A stretch of DNA of 64,000 nt, taken from Echiichthys vipera (lineage: Eukaryota; Chordata; Actinopteri; Perciformes; Trachinidae). The stretch's first letter is position 1. Each line of letters opens with the position of its first letter. A model generated the notes under the pieces. The model ran no database searches, had not been told where the DNA came from, and saw only the letters and a list, made by a program, of their open reading frames with translations. A program made the position numbers and the translations under genes. The stretch is from NCBI GenBank assembly GCA_963691815.1, contig OY829646.1, forward strand, positions 23,790,938 through 23,854,937, given 5' to 3'. Of this stretch, positions 43,732-57,564 are shown one piece after another.

Positions 43732-43851
43732 ACTACACCCACAGTGTTTGTAATTTAATCGTCTTAAGTTATTGTTAATATTAAAAATAAAATAAAAACT
43801 TAGTTCTGCATTTTTCAAGGTTAAAATCAGATGTTTTGCTGTTGGTAGCAC

Positions 43852-43983
<132 letters not shown>

Positions 43984-46900
43984 TCTCTATTTCTCTCAGT
44001 GGGATCACTCTTATCCAATCCCAAATATATTACTTGGTCCTCACTGAGATAAGGCATACTGGGGGATGTTAGTGTATCCATATGAATTAAATGGACGACA
44101 GCTCTATCAAGATCATCCAGCAGGTCAAGGCTACTCTGGAAGACGATATGATGTAGCCAAACTGATTTTTCCCCCGTTACAGCCTCTCCTTTACCCCATC
44201 CTGCCTTATCACAAGCCACCCACACTGAATGAAATAAACACACCCATATACACACGATCATCTGCAGACCTTATTTGGCAGGTTTAAGACATTGTTTATC
44301 TGGATATATACCTTATCACTGGGCGAAAAGTTCAAATTATTCAAACTTTGAAACAACTCAACACTGACCTTTTAAATCATGTTCAATCAGATGACCAAGA
44401 TGCTTTAACATGGAGAACATATCTCTGAGCCTAGATTATTTTGGGGTAATTTAAAAATAAGTTTGCATTCTTTTGCTTTGCTTCAGCCTGTATACAACAG
44501 TTATTGTTTACAAATTGTATAATGATAAATCTCTGAGATTAGCTATCAACACTGACTCCGTGCCTAACCCGGCAGCCAGTGCAGAACAGACTGCTTATCA
44601 TGTGTAGACAGCCTAATTCCCACACAGTCAGAAATACCCATAAGCAGAGCTAAGTTCACTGTCTGAATTTCAGTTTGTAGGTTTATGGCTTGGTTTGTGG
44701 TCTTTGAAGAGAAACTGTGCCATACTGAAGATAAATTGTTGCCAGGAACACGCCAATACTTGTATCTTGAAGAAAGGTCCTCTTGGTTGGTCCAAGCACA
44801 TTATTTAAAACAATGACATGTAGAACAAAGGCTGAGGAGGATTCAGGTGTATTATTAAAGCCATTTATTGCAACAGATTCAGCTTCTCCAGACAGTCAAG
44901 AGTCCCACAGAGAGTTTGACAATATTGCTGCTTTGAACAATTGAATAGGATACACATTTTTGATAATGTATTGATGATGTGTTTGGGGTATTGTATATGT
45001 TTTGTTTATGTCATGTTTATATGTGTCGGTATTAATATTAATATTATGTTTGTATTGAAAGGACATCATCAGTGATAATGACACTCAATGACAGAAAAGA
45101 TGTGAAACATCGTGGAGGAGTTTCAGATGGTCTACCAAGAAGGTCTTTAACATGACCATTATGCAACGACCACATGGAGGATCCAGCACATGGAGGCTTC
45201 ACAGGTGATCACAGGCACACTGCACCACTTCACCCATGGTTAATGGAAAAAAGGGGGTTAGAAATCACCCTCAGCCTTATTCAGAAACTTGGACATTTTA
45301 ACACACAGTGATATAGAACATTTTCTTTGTTGCTTATGTTGACAAGATAGAAGATGAAAAGTTAATGGCCTGGTAGGGAAATCTGCTAAGAGCCAAAAAA
45401 GGTGTAAATGTATTAATGTAATTACAAATCAAGCTAAAGGGTTTGATATTAACATTGTGTATTGTTTAAACAACACAGTTCTTATTGCAGCATAAAAGGG
45501 ATACTTGCCTGATTTTAAACCAGCTCTGTATCATGGCAATGTGGGCATTGTGTGCGCAGATGAACAGTGTGTGGCTTCCTTCTGTGGTAAAAATCTCAAC
45601 AGAGCATAGCAGTGGAGGTCTGCAGAAATCTGCCATCCAGCACATCTCAGCGGACCTCTGAGCCCTGTGTGCTGTGGCCATGTTAGGAACCCAAACACCG
45701 TCAACTGCCCACATTGACATGAAACAGAGCTAAATTTAAATCCCTAAAATATCTCTTCAATGAAATGTGGTAACAGAAAACATAAATGAAAATGTGTAAA
45801 AAAGGGAAGTATTATTTTCAGTATACATTTCAACAACATTCTTCTGTTAAAGTAAATAGATCTCACAGTAGATCTTGTACTAAATGCCTGCATTTGATAT
45901 GTTATACTTCTATCTATCTATCACAGTTTTTGTTGCAGAGTTGTTATTTTGCCAGTGTGACTATATTTGATATTTTCTGGGGAATTACGACCTACCTTCA
46001 TGGGGGTATGAGCATGGAAAGATATGCTGCCTTTCAAATGTGTAACTTCATTAACCTAGCACTTGGTTACTTAAAGGTACTGTAGTGGATCCTGAAAGCA
46101 TGACAGTTTCATCAGTGTTGTTTCAAGAATTAGCATCTCTACATCAAAAAGCTTTTTGCCATTACGGAGGAATTATTAAATATTTTAGTTGCAAGGAAAA
46201 TGTTCATTTTACCAAGTGCTTATCTGAAAAAAATATTAAATATTAGTGATGGCATAAAAAGTAATTGCATTTTCCTGTGTGTGCTCTTAGTCTCTCAATG
46301 TTTATTACTAATTCATTTTTTCTCCTCAACATTTCACAATATGATGTTTTATCATAATCATCTCCACTAGAGAATGACAGAAATGATGAGGATGAGCAGA
46401 TCTCTTGTCTTTCGAAGTCTGCGTATTATATTAGCGTCTTTATGATTTAGTGTTGTATTCATTGTGACCTCAAGTGGCTGGCTGCCTTTTTCTTATTAGT
46501 GTATCCTTCCCATGATTTGTGATTTTCAGTAAATTTGTCACAGAGTTGCTTGAAATGTTCTTTTATCCTCATGGTGTAGTTTGTGGCAAAAACATGATTC
46601 ACCTACAATGTGGTCTTCCAAGTACAGTTGTATTTAACCTTAAATCAAAAATCAAAAAATTATTTTTTATTTAATATCGGTAGCATCAGTGATGATCTAG
46701 GTATGTCATAGTAATGTAATGATGAATGTAGAATTTTTTTTATTTATTTTTTTTACACGATAAAACTCCACAAGGTACCTATAATTGGTAGACCATAGTA
46801 ATCACCAATTGAAGCAGTGTATTTACAAGAGGTCTAACATAGACATATATTGCTTTATTGCCATCTCTTACCAGTTTCTTACTGACCAAGGTGTGGTGAA

Positions 46901-46999
46901 TAGTAACATTTCTACTTAAGATACATTGTTTTATTTTATTTTAAGGAAGGATATCTGAAATATTTGCGCCCAAACAAAAGGTAAATAGCAAGCACTTTA

Positions 47000-47001
<2 letters not shown>

Positions 47002-47040
<39 letters not shown>
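47002..47040. repeat. (GT)n microsatellite
   Basis: About 19 GT units. Confidence 0.96.
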
Positions 47041-47042
<2 letters not shown>

Positions 47043-50000
47043 TTGAGCTCAGCCAGTTGGAGAAGATGGAATGGATGAGTGAGAGATGGCTAAGATGAGA
47101 AGCTGTCTGTTTGTGGTCAGAGGATGTGGTAGACTGCTTGTGTTGGGTGATACTTGATCTGATGTTAATGTGCTGCTGTGTGTGTGGGAGGGAGTGAGTT
47201 GAAAGAGGCAGAGGGGAAGATGGGCAGATTATCCCGTCTGCCTGATGAGATTGAATGCTGGGATTGATTGATCGCCTAATCATAGGAGGAAATGGGCCTG
47301 AAAATGAATGGGACTCTGCCCTTGGCTTGGTGTGGAGCTGGGTGGTTGGGTTGGAGGGGATGTTAGCTGCAGAAAGACATGGCCTTAATGTGCATGGGAC
47401 CTGATTTCATTTGTGTCTGATATACAGTTATATGATCCTGGCTAAATGATCGAATAAAAAAGGATGAGGGGGAACAGGGAAGAGGATGTAAATCAAGCTT
47501 TATTGCTGGAATATTACTTTTTCATCTCATCTGAAATGGATGCTTTGAGAAAAGAGCAAGAATAAAAAATTCATCATGAATTTTGAACTGATGGAGCTGT
47601 GTGTAGTTGTAGATATCCGAGATCTAGTTGACTGACTTCAATGGCTAGTGATCGGGTTAATTTGGATTATGATAATAATATGTGTCATTATTTGGTTTGC
47701 AGTATTTTTTTTACCATGACCGGAAGATTTGTTTGATCAAATTGTTCACAGATGGATTAGAGGATTTAAAATGGTCTAACAGATGATATATGCTCTTCCT
47801 GTCACTTTGTCTGTGTCCTTACTGCCACGTATTTTCCCGAATTATGGCAAGTCCACTTAAAAAAGAACGCCTATGGTGTCACTCCTGGGGAGCCTAATAT
47901 CCACTACACCATCTTGTGAGCACAAAAAGGGACTTCCACCAGTATATTAGAATGGGGAAATTAGCTCTGTCTTTGAAGGTCCTTGCTTTTTATGTCGGGT
48001 TCACAGTTCTGAGTGTGGATGCTGCCAAAACATATCGTCCTGTACAATGATTGAAGTGGTGGACTCGACCTGGCATCAAGGCAGAATCAAACTAATAGGT
48101 TTGCAGTGTTGAAGTTAGTTGTGCCAACTGCCACTTTGAGTTTGTCTCTACTTCCATGCCAGTGAAAGATGCTTTGAAAAGCTAATACCTATCAGACTTG
48201 GATCATTTATCACAATTTTCTGCCTCATTGTTGACAGAGCAGCAATAATTTATATGACACTAAATGTAACTTAATCTAAACCCAATACCATGGACATTTC
48301 CTGCAGGTAAGACAGTCCTGCACAGGAATCAGCGCCAGAGCATTATCACTGTTTGAAAGATAGTACCTAATTACAGGCAGCATGACTTAAAAATACAGCT
48401 CTTAAGATCAGTATAGCTATACTTGTTTTCATTTTGTAATGCCTAATTACTTTGTGTATCTTCTATTTATTTATTTATGTATTTCTCGCTGTCAATTCCA
48501 CATTGTTTTTTAAGCTAATAAAAATGTAATTTGTTTACAGTAATGAACAGTTGTCCCTTTCTCCCTGTCCACTGTGTACATCTCTCTAACAGTGTAGAGA
48601 GTTGCTGCATGTCATTGTTCTTTGTAGGGATGAATTAAGTTGAATTGTAAAAAATATATTCCCATGATATACCCATGGCATATACACTTTTTTCAATTTC
48701 TAACACACTAAAATGACATGCATAGCACAAATATCTTAAATGACACAGAGAGCAAAACCTCTGCTCAAGTCTCCAAAACACATTTTGCGATTCAAAATGG
48801 CACTTTTATATGCACTGAACATGGTTCTCGGCATAAGACACGACAATCTGACATAAAGTCAAGTTTGCCATTTCAAAACACTGCCATTCATAATATTAAT
48901 ATATCTGCTATGCATATGTTGCACTGATTTTCTCTGTGAAAAATATAAATGTTTCAGCAGCATGTGTGTGTATTTGTAAATTTCTTTGTGCGTGTGCATA
49001 ATCTGAAGAATACTCAACAATTTGAACTATTTTAGTATTATGGCAAAGCATACTAAAGGTGAGAGTGCTTTTCATTATGCCAAACAGTGTGTAGTTGGTT
49101 TGAAAAAAAAATCTGGTAATATGAATGAAGTGTGTGCAAAAGTTTGATTTTGATAATGCTATATGTAGTTTTGGTTGCAGTGCTTCGTTTTGCAGGATAT
49201 GAGATATTTTGCAGTTTGGATGTGTGGTCTTGTGAATTGTTTTAAGTATTTTGATAAAACCAGCCTAGTTCGCAAAATTGTGTTTTTTCAATTGGGGAAA
49301 AAAAAACTAGAAATGCTGAAGAGTTTCATGCCTGATGCTCAGCAGCAGAGGCAAGCCTGATTGATAATCCGGACCGCTGAATTCTGTCTGTGTGCTCCAT
49401 ACTGCAATTTAGAGTAATTTCTTTTGTGCCACTTTGGAGCACTGGAAAGTACTGAAAACACAAGTTGATTTGTCTCCTTTAAGCTTTGTTTCGGTCTACA
49501 CCAACTCCTGAGAAAAATATCTGGCTTTTTTTTTTAAATATAAAAATATTAATGAGCACAATGGGTGTAAGAGACACCGATCACTGTGCCAATGTAACCC
49601 TGAAATGAAAAGATTATTTTAAAGAAATTGTCTATGTGGTGTGTGTGTGTGTGTGTAATGCCTCATTTTATTATATCTTACCTAGGAGTCATTAATCAAA
49701 CGTTATGTTTGTTGTGACCCCCCTCTCTGTCTCCCTCTAGTGTGCAGGCTACATTTGTTGGTGATGAGTAGCGGGTAGTTGAGATCCAGAGAATGAAGCC
49801 TGAGAGTTGGGTGAGAAGGAATGAGCAGCCCATGCAAAGAAGTGGAGGCACTGTGGGCTAAATGATCAATAGCATTGATCAGCTAGTCAGTCCTGGAGTC
49901 TATATTCTTCTCTGTTTACACTCTCCCATTGCCACTGTGTTAAACTGAGCGTGCTCTAAACAGACACCTCAGGGACCCTCTAAAAGCCGGCCTCACACCC

Positions 50001-50463
50001 GTCATTGATTGACATGTCGATTATCTTGGAAGCTGTTGACAGCACAGTTGTTAGCCATCTTAAACATTAATGATGATGGGGAGCATTTGCCTTGAGTTAG
50101 ACCTTCTGACTAAGAGAAAGAGACATTTGTTTTTAAAGCATAGTACCACTATGAATGGAGTGAAAAAATAAAAAAAATCAGCCAAAGAGCTGTCTGTGAC
50201 GCACCAGTATAACTGCTTTATTATAGCTGAAGACCAGGGCCATCACTTGTTGACTTGCCTGAATTTTCTTTGATAACCAATATGTTTTAGGAGCACAACT
50301 GAAATATTTGAAATATAGACTGTGTCTATGTTATTAAAAATCACGAAGTCAGAGGGATTTCATCTTCCTTTAAAGTTAATAAGGCTGACCTTTTCATTAT
50401 GAAATTCAAACCTCATCACTCCGCTCATTCATTACATCTTTGCTCGAATGAAAATTAACACAT

Positions 50464-50580
50464 GGGCGGGCGGGGGCGGGCGCGCACACGCACACACACA
50501 CACACACACACACGGACACACACACACACACACATACACACACACACACACACACACAAACACAAACACACATGCACACA
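50464..50580. repeat. G-quadruplex motif plus CG/CA alternating tract
   Basis: 50464-50480 reads G3-C-G3-C-G5-C-G3, a canonical quadruplex motif with one-base loops. It runs straight into CGCGCACACGCACACA and then about 85 bases of CA repeat with rare interruptions, a sequence class able to adopt left-handed Z-DNA. Confidence 0.93.
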
Positions 50581-51838
50581 CAAGTTGACACACTATACAA
50601 TTCATTTGAGATTACACATTTTTATGTATAAACAATGCTATTCATGTTTCAAATGTGTTTGTGTCGTCAGCATTATCACTTGAACGATTTGTCAGACATG
50701 GATTTCCAGCGCTCCCTTTGCCAAGTGTCATCAACACCAGGTCATGTGTGTGTCTGTGTGTCTGTGTATAGATAACTACACTAAGTGTGCAGATTCTAAC
50801 ACATGCCCCGAGCTCCCAATACCAACCTCAGACCTATTCCTTCTTTTATGCATCATTTACTGTCTGTAACTAGGTTGTGTAAAGCAGTTAGATCATTTCT
50901 ACAAGTTCCTTGAGCTTACCTAAATATGTGCTCAACTTAGACAAACTCTACACTTTAATAGACACACGGGCTGACATTGGCCTGGCCATAGAGACCTGTG
51001 CCTCTGAAAGTGCTTGCTCCACAGTTATTGTATAATCAACCTTCTGCATGGTACTCTCCAAGCAGAGAAAGTGGCAATGTTAACCTGACATGAAGTCTTT
51101 GTCTGGGTTTCCTGTTTTTTTTTGGAGTTGTCACTCTTTTTTCCTTAAGCTGCATCTCGCTGCTGCCAGCTTCCACTGGCCTCTTTTGGGTGGTCAACGC
51201 ATTAAAAATTGTGCTGCCTCTTTACAAGATTGTCTTTAATCTTTTGCCTCTTCCATGTCACCTCGAAACGTGTGGATGCTGATATGATAATGATGTGGAC
51301 CTGTCCAGGGTATTAGAGTTAAGCTGGCTGATTAGGCTGCACATCGATTAGTCTATCACTCAGCACTGGCCAGGTTTTGGCATTCGAAGGGGAGGTGGAT
51401 CGGGTGGTGGGGTGAGGGAGGACTGACAGCCATTCTGAAGGAATGACCTCACTTAAAGTGAATCACAAATGTACACACAACAAAACATCTTAACACTTAC
51501 AGTCGGTTCACAAATACTGTTTGTCTTAGGCCATTTCAGGGTTTTCCCTGGCTTTTCTGAGCGCTTAGCCGCAAATGACATTCTGCATTAATTTGCATAT
51601 TGGTGACAGCAACGTAAAGTAAACTAAGTGGTTATTGATTCATCTTTACTAAAACAAAAGGAGCGGCTTGCAGATAATAACTGGTCCACCTTAAGTCAAT
51701 GAGTCAGTGGACAACTGGAACTTGGCTCGAGTTTTGAGAAGTTGTAGCATGTACTTACCAACAAATAAACTGTTCACACACTGCACTGCTTTATTCACAG
51801 CTACAGTATAATGCCACTGCTAGCTTCATACTCACAGC

Positions 51839-52500
51839 TAGGGTTGTCAAAAATATCGATACTCAAATAAGTATCAATACTAAAAATGAGTAATCGGATA
51901 TGATACTAAGTTGCAAAAGTATCGACACCAACAGTGACGTCATCGCCTACTCCAGTTTACAAGCAACTTGACCCAGCAGCGCTGAAAGCACACAGACAAC
52001 CGCAGCTCGTCTCTCTAACAGTTGAACACACGACGGGACACGCTACTCCTCCCAAACGACACTGAGCTGGATAAAAAATGGCAAGGTCTGCTGCTGGAGG
52101 GCCTTCACAGCCGGTTTTATCAGAAAAGGAAAAAGCAAAAGTGCCATTTGGAAGTATTTTCCATATGAGGCTTACGACCAGGAAACTTTTAAGGACACCG
52201 ATATGAAAACAATGCTAGAAAGTGGTGGCGATGAAGTCGAGTTGCACTTCAAACTTGGCCAAACACAATAAAGACCGACACTGTGGTCTTTATGGGGAAT
52301 TTCGAGAGGTGTGTAAAGCTCCCGTTGCAACAACACTGAGGCATTAAACAGTTCACGTTACGTCTGTTACGTTTTAAGCTAACGTTAGCGGCTAGCAGCT
52401 ATTGCTAATAACAACGCGACTGTTAATGGCGGATCTAAGCAGCCAACAGTCCCGTCCGTCTAACGTTTAGAGACGTCAATTTAACAGATAGACACAAGTA
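51839..52500 (+). mobile_element. Decayed hAT-type transposon fragment with BED zinc finger
   Basis: The likely left end is TAGGGTTGTCAAAAATATCGATAC. From 52078 an ATG opens a frame (MARSAAGGPS) that is soon broken. After a frame shift the path reads SAIWKYFPYEA, the aromatic start of a BED finger. After another shift, 52204-52284 holds a CX2C position (first Cys now TGA, second TGC at 52213), a TAG stop, then KVVAMKSS, TSNLAKH and RH, giving HX4H at 52264 and 52279. This spacing and TSNL motif are characteristic of BED fingers in hAT transposases and ZBED proteins. The catalytic domain is not visible downstream. The right end was not found. Confidence 0.75.
52078..52346 (+). pseudogene. BED-type zinc finger of a hAT transposase, frameshifted
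   Basis: At least two frame shifts (near 52130 and near 52203) and in-frame stops at 52204 and 52216 disrupt the coding path. It runs to a TAA near 52346. The surviving order is aromatic WKYF, CX2C position, TSNL and HX4H. Not a functional host gene as it stands. A domesticated ZBED-type host gene is unlikely because the reading frame is lost. Confidence 0.72.
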
Positions 52501-53084
52501 CATGTATCTGAAAAGTGTTATTTTTCTGTTCAAGTCCCAGACTGGCAGTGGCAGTGAGGCCACTTAAATGGTCACACCTTTTGTACACTTTTCAGCAAGT
52601 TCATTTTAAAAACTTTTTTTTATCTGACATGTCTAAATATTTAGTGGTCTTACAATACCTCAGTTAATTTGATAATATTGTTGCTGGTTTTTATTTGTAT
52701 TTAATATTTTTGCACTACCTCAGACAACTTAATATTGTTGTCGTTGTTGCTGGTTGGTGTTGTTTTTATTGTAACCCTGTTAAGTATCCTTACTCATAAA
52801 ATAAGTCATAATTCATGGTTTATATGAGTTCATGTTTGGTTAAAACTTTAATTAGAAGTCTATCAAAAATGCCACGGTTAAAATAGCCTGATAAAAGAGT
52901 AAGGTGTAATAAATAAGATAAAAAGACACAAATGTAAATTGTCAAATATTTCATTTTATTTTGAAGAAACTCATGAGGAGAGAAGAAGTACTGATTGAGA
53001 ATAAGTGTGATCCTGGCATTTTGTTGGTTAAGGTGTGATTGACAGGTGTAGACAGGAAGTGTGAGAGGGTGTGTTTTGGGAGAG

Positions 53085-53660
53085 CTTGAGAGAGAGAACA
53101 GCGACGTGACTAAGCGCAACGGAGACGCATGTCCGCGAGTATGATATTCTACAAAGAAAATAGTTAAGTGTGTAGTTTTCAATGTTTAAGAGACTGTCTG
53201 CTCGACACTCGGAACCCGGATATTGGAGCTATTGCTGTTCGGTGTACAGCTTGAGAAGTTTCAACTCGGAACTCCTGTCGAAGCTGCACTGTTTTAGCTT
53301 AGCCCAGCTACTGAGCTAACTTTGAGCGTGTTGTTAGCATTCGTTAGCTAAGCGAATGAACTTAGCCGTGAGGAGCTAAACCATCTTCTGATAGGCTGTG
53401 CCTTGTGGTCTCAACGCGGGAGCAAGATGAGTCGGCTCTGCCGCTGCTAGAGTGTGTGACTCGTCGTCGTTGGATATCGTCCCGAGCTGCTAGGCTCCAT
53501 CGCCTGCGCGTCTGTCTTCATCTACCTTCATTGTCACCTTACAGACTTCGGACGCTGGATTTCATCGCACTCAAACGTCACCATATCAGGCCTGCAACGG
53601 GGTTATTTTATTTTGCCGGCTGTGTGTGTGAGTTTATTACTGAAAGTAACTAAAATCTAA
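53085..53660. other. CpG-dense block in the gene desert, origin unknown
   Basis: This interval is markedly richer in CpG and GC than its neighbours, for example GCGACGTGAC...GCGCAACGGAGACGC. It has an 82-codon open frame at 53405-53653 with no recognisable domain, Arg- and Leu-rich. Possibilities are the terminal repeat or 5' region of a young retroelement, or a CpG-island promoter of an unannotated transcript. With the BED remnant about 1 kb upstream, a transposon origin is the simpler view. Confidence 0.35.
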
Positions 53661-56600
53661 CTATGTAGGGTTGAATTCAGTTGGAGTAAATTGAATGGTA
53701 TTTTAAGTCTTAAAGAGTAATTTTGAAACTTAAAGGATTAGGATAGACATATATCTTGGGGAACTTAAAGGTGTTCTATTTAACTGAAAAGGTCCAATTT
53801 GGTGTTTTGCTAAATTTGATTTATTTTATAACAAATAATTTACTTTAAAAATATTTCAGTTAAAGTGTATTTGTGCTTGTTTGAATACATTTAAAACCTG
53901 AAGTAAATCATTGATTTGTCATTTTTTTAAAAAGAGTCTTGTGATATTTCATTTGCCAAAGTTGAAAAGGTGATGTCATCTAGGTGAATCAGTTGAGGTC
54001 GTATTAAACTAAATCCAAATTACTTAAGAAAATAGGGTTAACATACAGTAAATGAACCCAGAAGCCTCCCCTTAGTAAAAGGTCTATTGAGGGGAGTGCT
54101 ACATTATTTTATAAAAAAAAAAGTTTGGCCTCTTAATCTTTGGTCATTGTATAAGCGTCTAACAAAACCAATGAAACCACAGACTGTATAAAATAGAATA
54201 AAACAAGTGGCAATATTTGTGAAACTTTTCAGAGATGAATAAATGGTGCTAATACTGTAACCAAAGGCTCATGGCTGCGGCTAATTCAAATTCATGTTTC
54301 TGGAAAACCTTGAATCACAGTCCTCAATGTCATCTCAAAGAGCTTTACACAGGCCCACAAGTTTGCAAATAAAACAAGATAGTAATCCTCATAGAAATAC
54401 CACTACATAACAGCATCAGGATGAAGTGAATGACTAATATTCATACAGGTTACTGTGTGGAGACCGTGCTTGTATGTTGGGAGGGGCTCAGGACAGTGAA
54501 GAAAGAGGGAGAGCAGAAATGGTCTCTTTTTTTAATTCTGCCATTTTCTTTTGCCTCCCCCAGGTTAAAGGGCAAAGAATAAAGGTAGCAGTGATGAGGA
54601 CTGCGGTGTAAGGGAAGTTGGCATTATAAGGTGAGGACAAAACATGGAGGGAAAATAAAGTAAACTATAAATAATTAAAGGCATACTGAAAGATTAAAAA
54701 AGGAAACTTAATGAATGTAATCTTTGTAAAACATGTAGTTACGTTAGGCTAGGTGGCAAGGGTCTTTTTTGACAAGGGCCTGGAGGATGTCAGCGACAGA
54801 TTGATGGCACCATTAGATAGGGCTCTATAGCTTTTGTGATAACAGAATCATGGATGGAATCACGAAATTTAGGATTTAAAAAGGCTACAACGCAGATTAT
54901 GTGGGGCCCCACAATAAGTCTGCTAAAAGCTGGCTGGAAAGTTTTCAACAATTCGCCCCACTGTAACTGTAATTTGAGAAACATCTAAAAAAAAATATCT
55001 CAGATGTTTAGTCCCGGTGAAGGGTTGTAATACACTTGGGGAAACCCTTTAAGTTGTTTGTCCCAAAAGTCTGATGTGGATGGGAGGTTGGCTGACCTGT
55101 AACATGTACATGTAACCTACATGTAACGCATGAATGTGAAAAAGGGTGGTGGAAGAATGGAAAGACACAGGGGTGTAATGGAAAAAGGATGAGAGCGTAA
55201 GCTAAATCTTTGTAAAGTGATGGGTGTATCAGAAGAGACAGAACAGCCAAGAAAAGGTTAAGACAATTGTCTTGCTTGAACACTGAGGTTTTTAATCCCA
55301 GAACAAAGTCATTAACGTTCACAGCTTCAGAGGAGGCCAATTAAAAGCAAATTGCTGGCGCAGGTATGGAGAAAGGCATCATTTGCTGCAGGAACCCTTG
55401 CCTTTTATCATACCAGTGGGACCCCTCCCATATAAACCTAGGGAATCGGAAGGCCTGTCAACAAGGTGTCCTCTGGGACTTAAAAAGTATTAAAGGAATC
55501 AATGAGGAATCAATTTAGCAAAAATGAAGGCTCTCTTAAATGCTACTTTCTGAGGTATTACATTTTGTAGTCTGTTTTCAATATGTTTATTTGAACAAAT
55601 AGGGTGTATCCTGAAATTTGCGCAAATTTAATCTAGTATTGCATCACTAGTGAAATTCTCAGCCTATACCATGTCAATATTTAAAATGCCATTTTTTGTT
55701 GTTTTTGTTGTTATTTAGAGCAATTAGCCGATGAAAATTGTTTTTTCAAATTTTAGAATGTTAATATACTACAATACAAAACTGTATATTGAAAAAGCAC
55801 ATATTATTGTCCATGGGATTTAATCAGCAGTCATCTTCCGTTATTATCTATTAACATCCCATTCATCTTGTAAATACACTGTACGTTTCCTTACAGACAC
55901 ACCTACTACACTCTATAGAAATCCTCAATTATCCCTCACAAAGCTCCATTTTACTCCAATTAGCGGCTTCATCTATCTGTGTGGTGATTTAATGCAGGGA
56001 TTTAGTGAGGGGCAAGAGCTTGGTCTAGACTTCCTTGTTTACTGAAATAATTGATATTATCAGATTCTTGGTGATTAATGGGATTACTAACGAATACCAG
56101 GGCTCAGCAGCTTTTCCTGGATGCAAAGCTCAAGAATCATATTACCTATTTCCCTGGAGTCAACTAATTACTGTGTTACGTTAGGCTTGAATAAAGATCT
56201 AAGAGAGATGGGAAAATACAAGAAGTGTTAATCTACCAGCAGAGTAAAATTTCACTCTTGTGGTTCCTTAAAGTTTCCATTACCAGTGGTATACAAACAA
56301 TGGTCATCTTGAGAATTTGCACTCCAATTACTGTACCAGTGCCTTATGTCAAGCCAAAAAGTGATCTGTGTAGACTTGGAGAAGCTTGGGTAATTACATT
56401 TTTAACATGCAGTTGGTTGTTTCTAACTGAGGAATGATTGACATTGGTGACTTCAAATTGAAAAGCCAAAAAGGAAAGAGTGACAAGATGGACAAAAATA
56501 TGCCAGACTAATAAACGTTTGGAACAGTGACATTATGCCAATACTAAATGGCATATAAGCAAAAAATTCTTAAGCTAAATAAATGACTGTTGTTTTAATG

Positions 56601-57457
56601 ATGTTGCTTTAACATAATTTTTGAATAAATATGGCACACAAAACAGGACATTTTCTTCCCCATTCATTTTATTCACAACCTGCACACAGTGCTTGTTCAG
56701 AAAATGGTTACTGAACACATACCAACACACAATTGATTTCTCCTTTGTTTCATTTGTGCAGCCTTGAGTTGAAAATCTGATAGTAGATCTATTTTTAGCT
56801 TCAGTACTTTTGAATGCTATCAAACGTGGATATCGTATCATTTTGAAAAATGTTGTATTGAAAATTATTGAAATACCAATACTTTTGACAATGTTAGGAC
56901 ACAGAGCAACCAAACGTCAACCTCCGGTGCTGAGAAATGAAGCCAGTTCCTCTACTGACCATGTGAGGCTGGCTCCAAAAGTCCCATGGGCCCCATGGTA
57001 AAATGCCTAACCAGTGTTTGTCTTTACATGATGCCTTGCACAAATGGGATGGTAGTAGGGATTGGCACAATTCCAAGATCGAGGGATGCACAAATTCCTT
57101 GAGGGCCAATCAAGTACTCGTTTTTTCCAAATCTATTTTTAACGCATATTCCTGCAGAAATAATGATTCACAGCAGTACAGCCTACCAAACATCTAATGC
57201 TTATTCTCAATCTATATATATATATGTATATATATATTCACACTTAAAAAACAAGGCAAAAAGGTGCAATCTGTCCACTGCAAACTAGAACTGTTATACC
57301 ACAACAGCACAACATTGATGATTCAGTGTCTGAGCCGAAAGCAGCCCGTTGTTAACGGCACTTCACACAGCGCCACTTTTCGGGTTTAAGGAGACCGGTT
57401 GCCGTAGTGATAGACAAACAGGAAGAGAATGTGTAACATTAATGCCTCTATGTTTAG
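53661..57457. other. Gene desert segment 5
   Basis: AT-rich sequence with no gene, RNA or clear transposon end recognised. There is an AT run with a GTAT interruption at about 57212-57238. Confidence 0.65.
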
Positions 57458-57546
57458 TAGGGCTGCCTGGTCGACCAAGGATTTTCTTGGTCGACCAGTG
57501 GTCGTCATTTAGAGCGATTAGTAGACTAATTGACGCATTTATATAA

Positions 57547-57564
57547 CCCCCCCCCCCCCCCCCC
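57547..57564. repeat. Poly-C tract, C18
   Basis: Eighteen consecutive C inside the hAT-like region. Confidence 0.95.

Noticed and set aside
50406..50683. Cys/Val and His/Thr repeat frames near 50.5 kb
   Set aside because: They are translations of the CA tract.
53405..53653. 82-codon frame in the CpG-dense block as a real gene
   Set aside because: No domain, no splice support and no recognisable relative; the block itself is kept as a finding.
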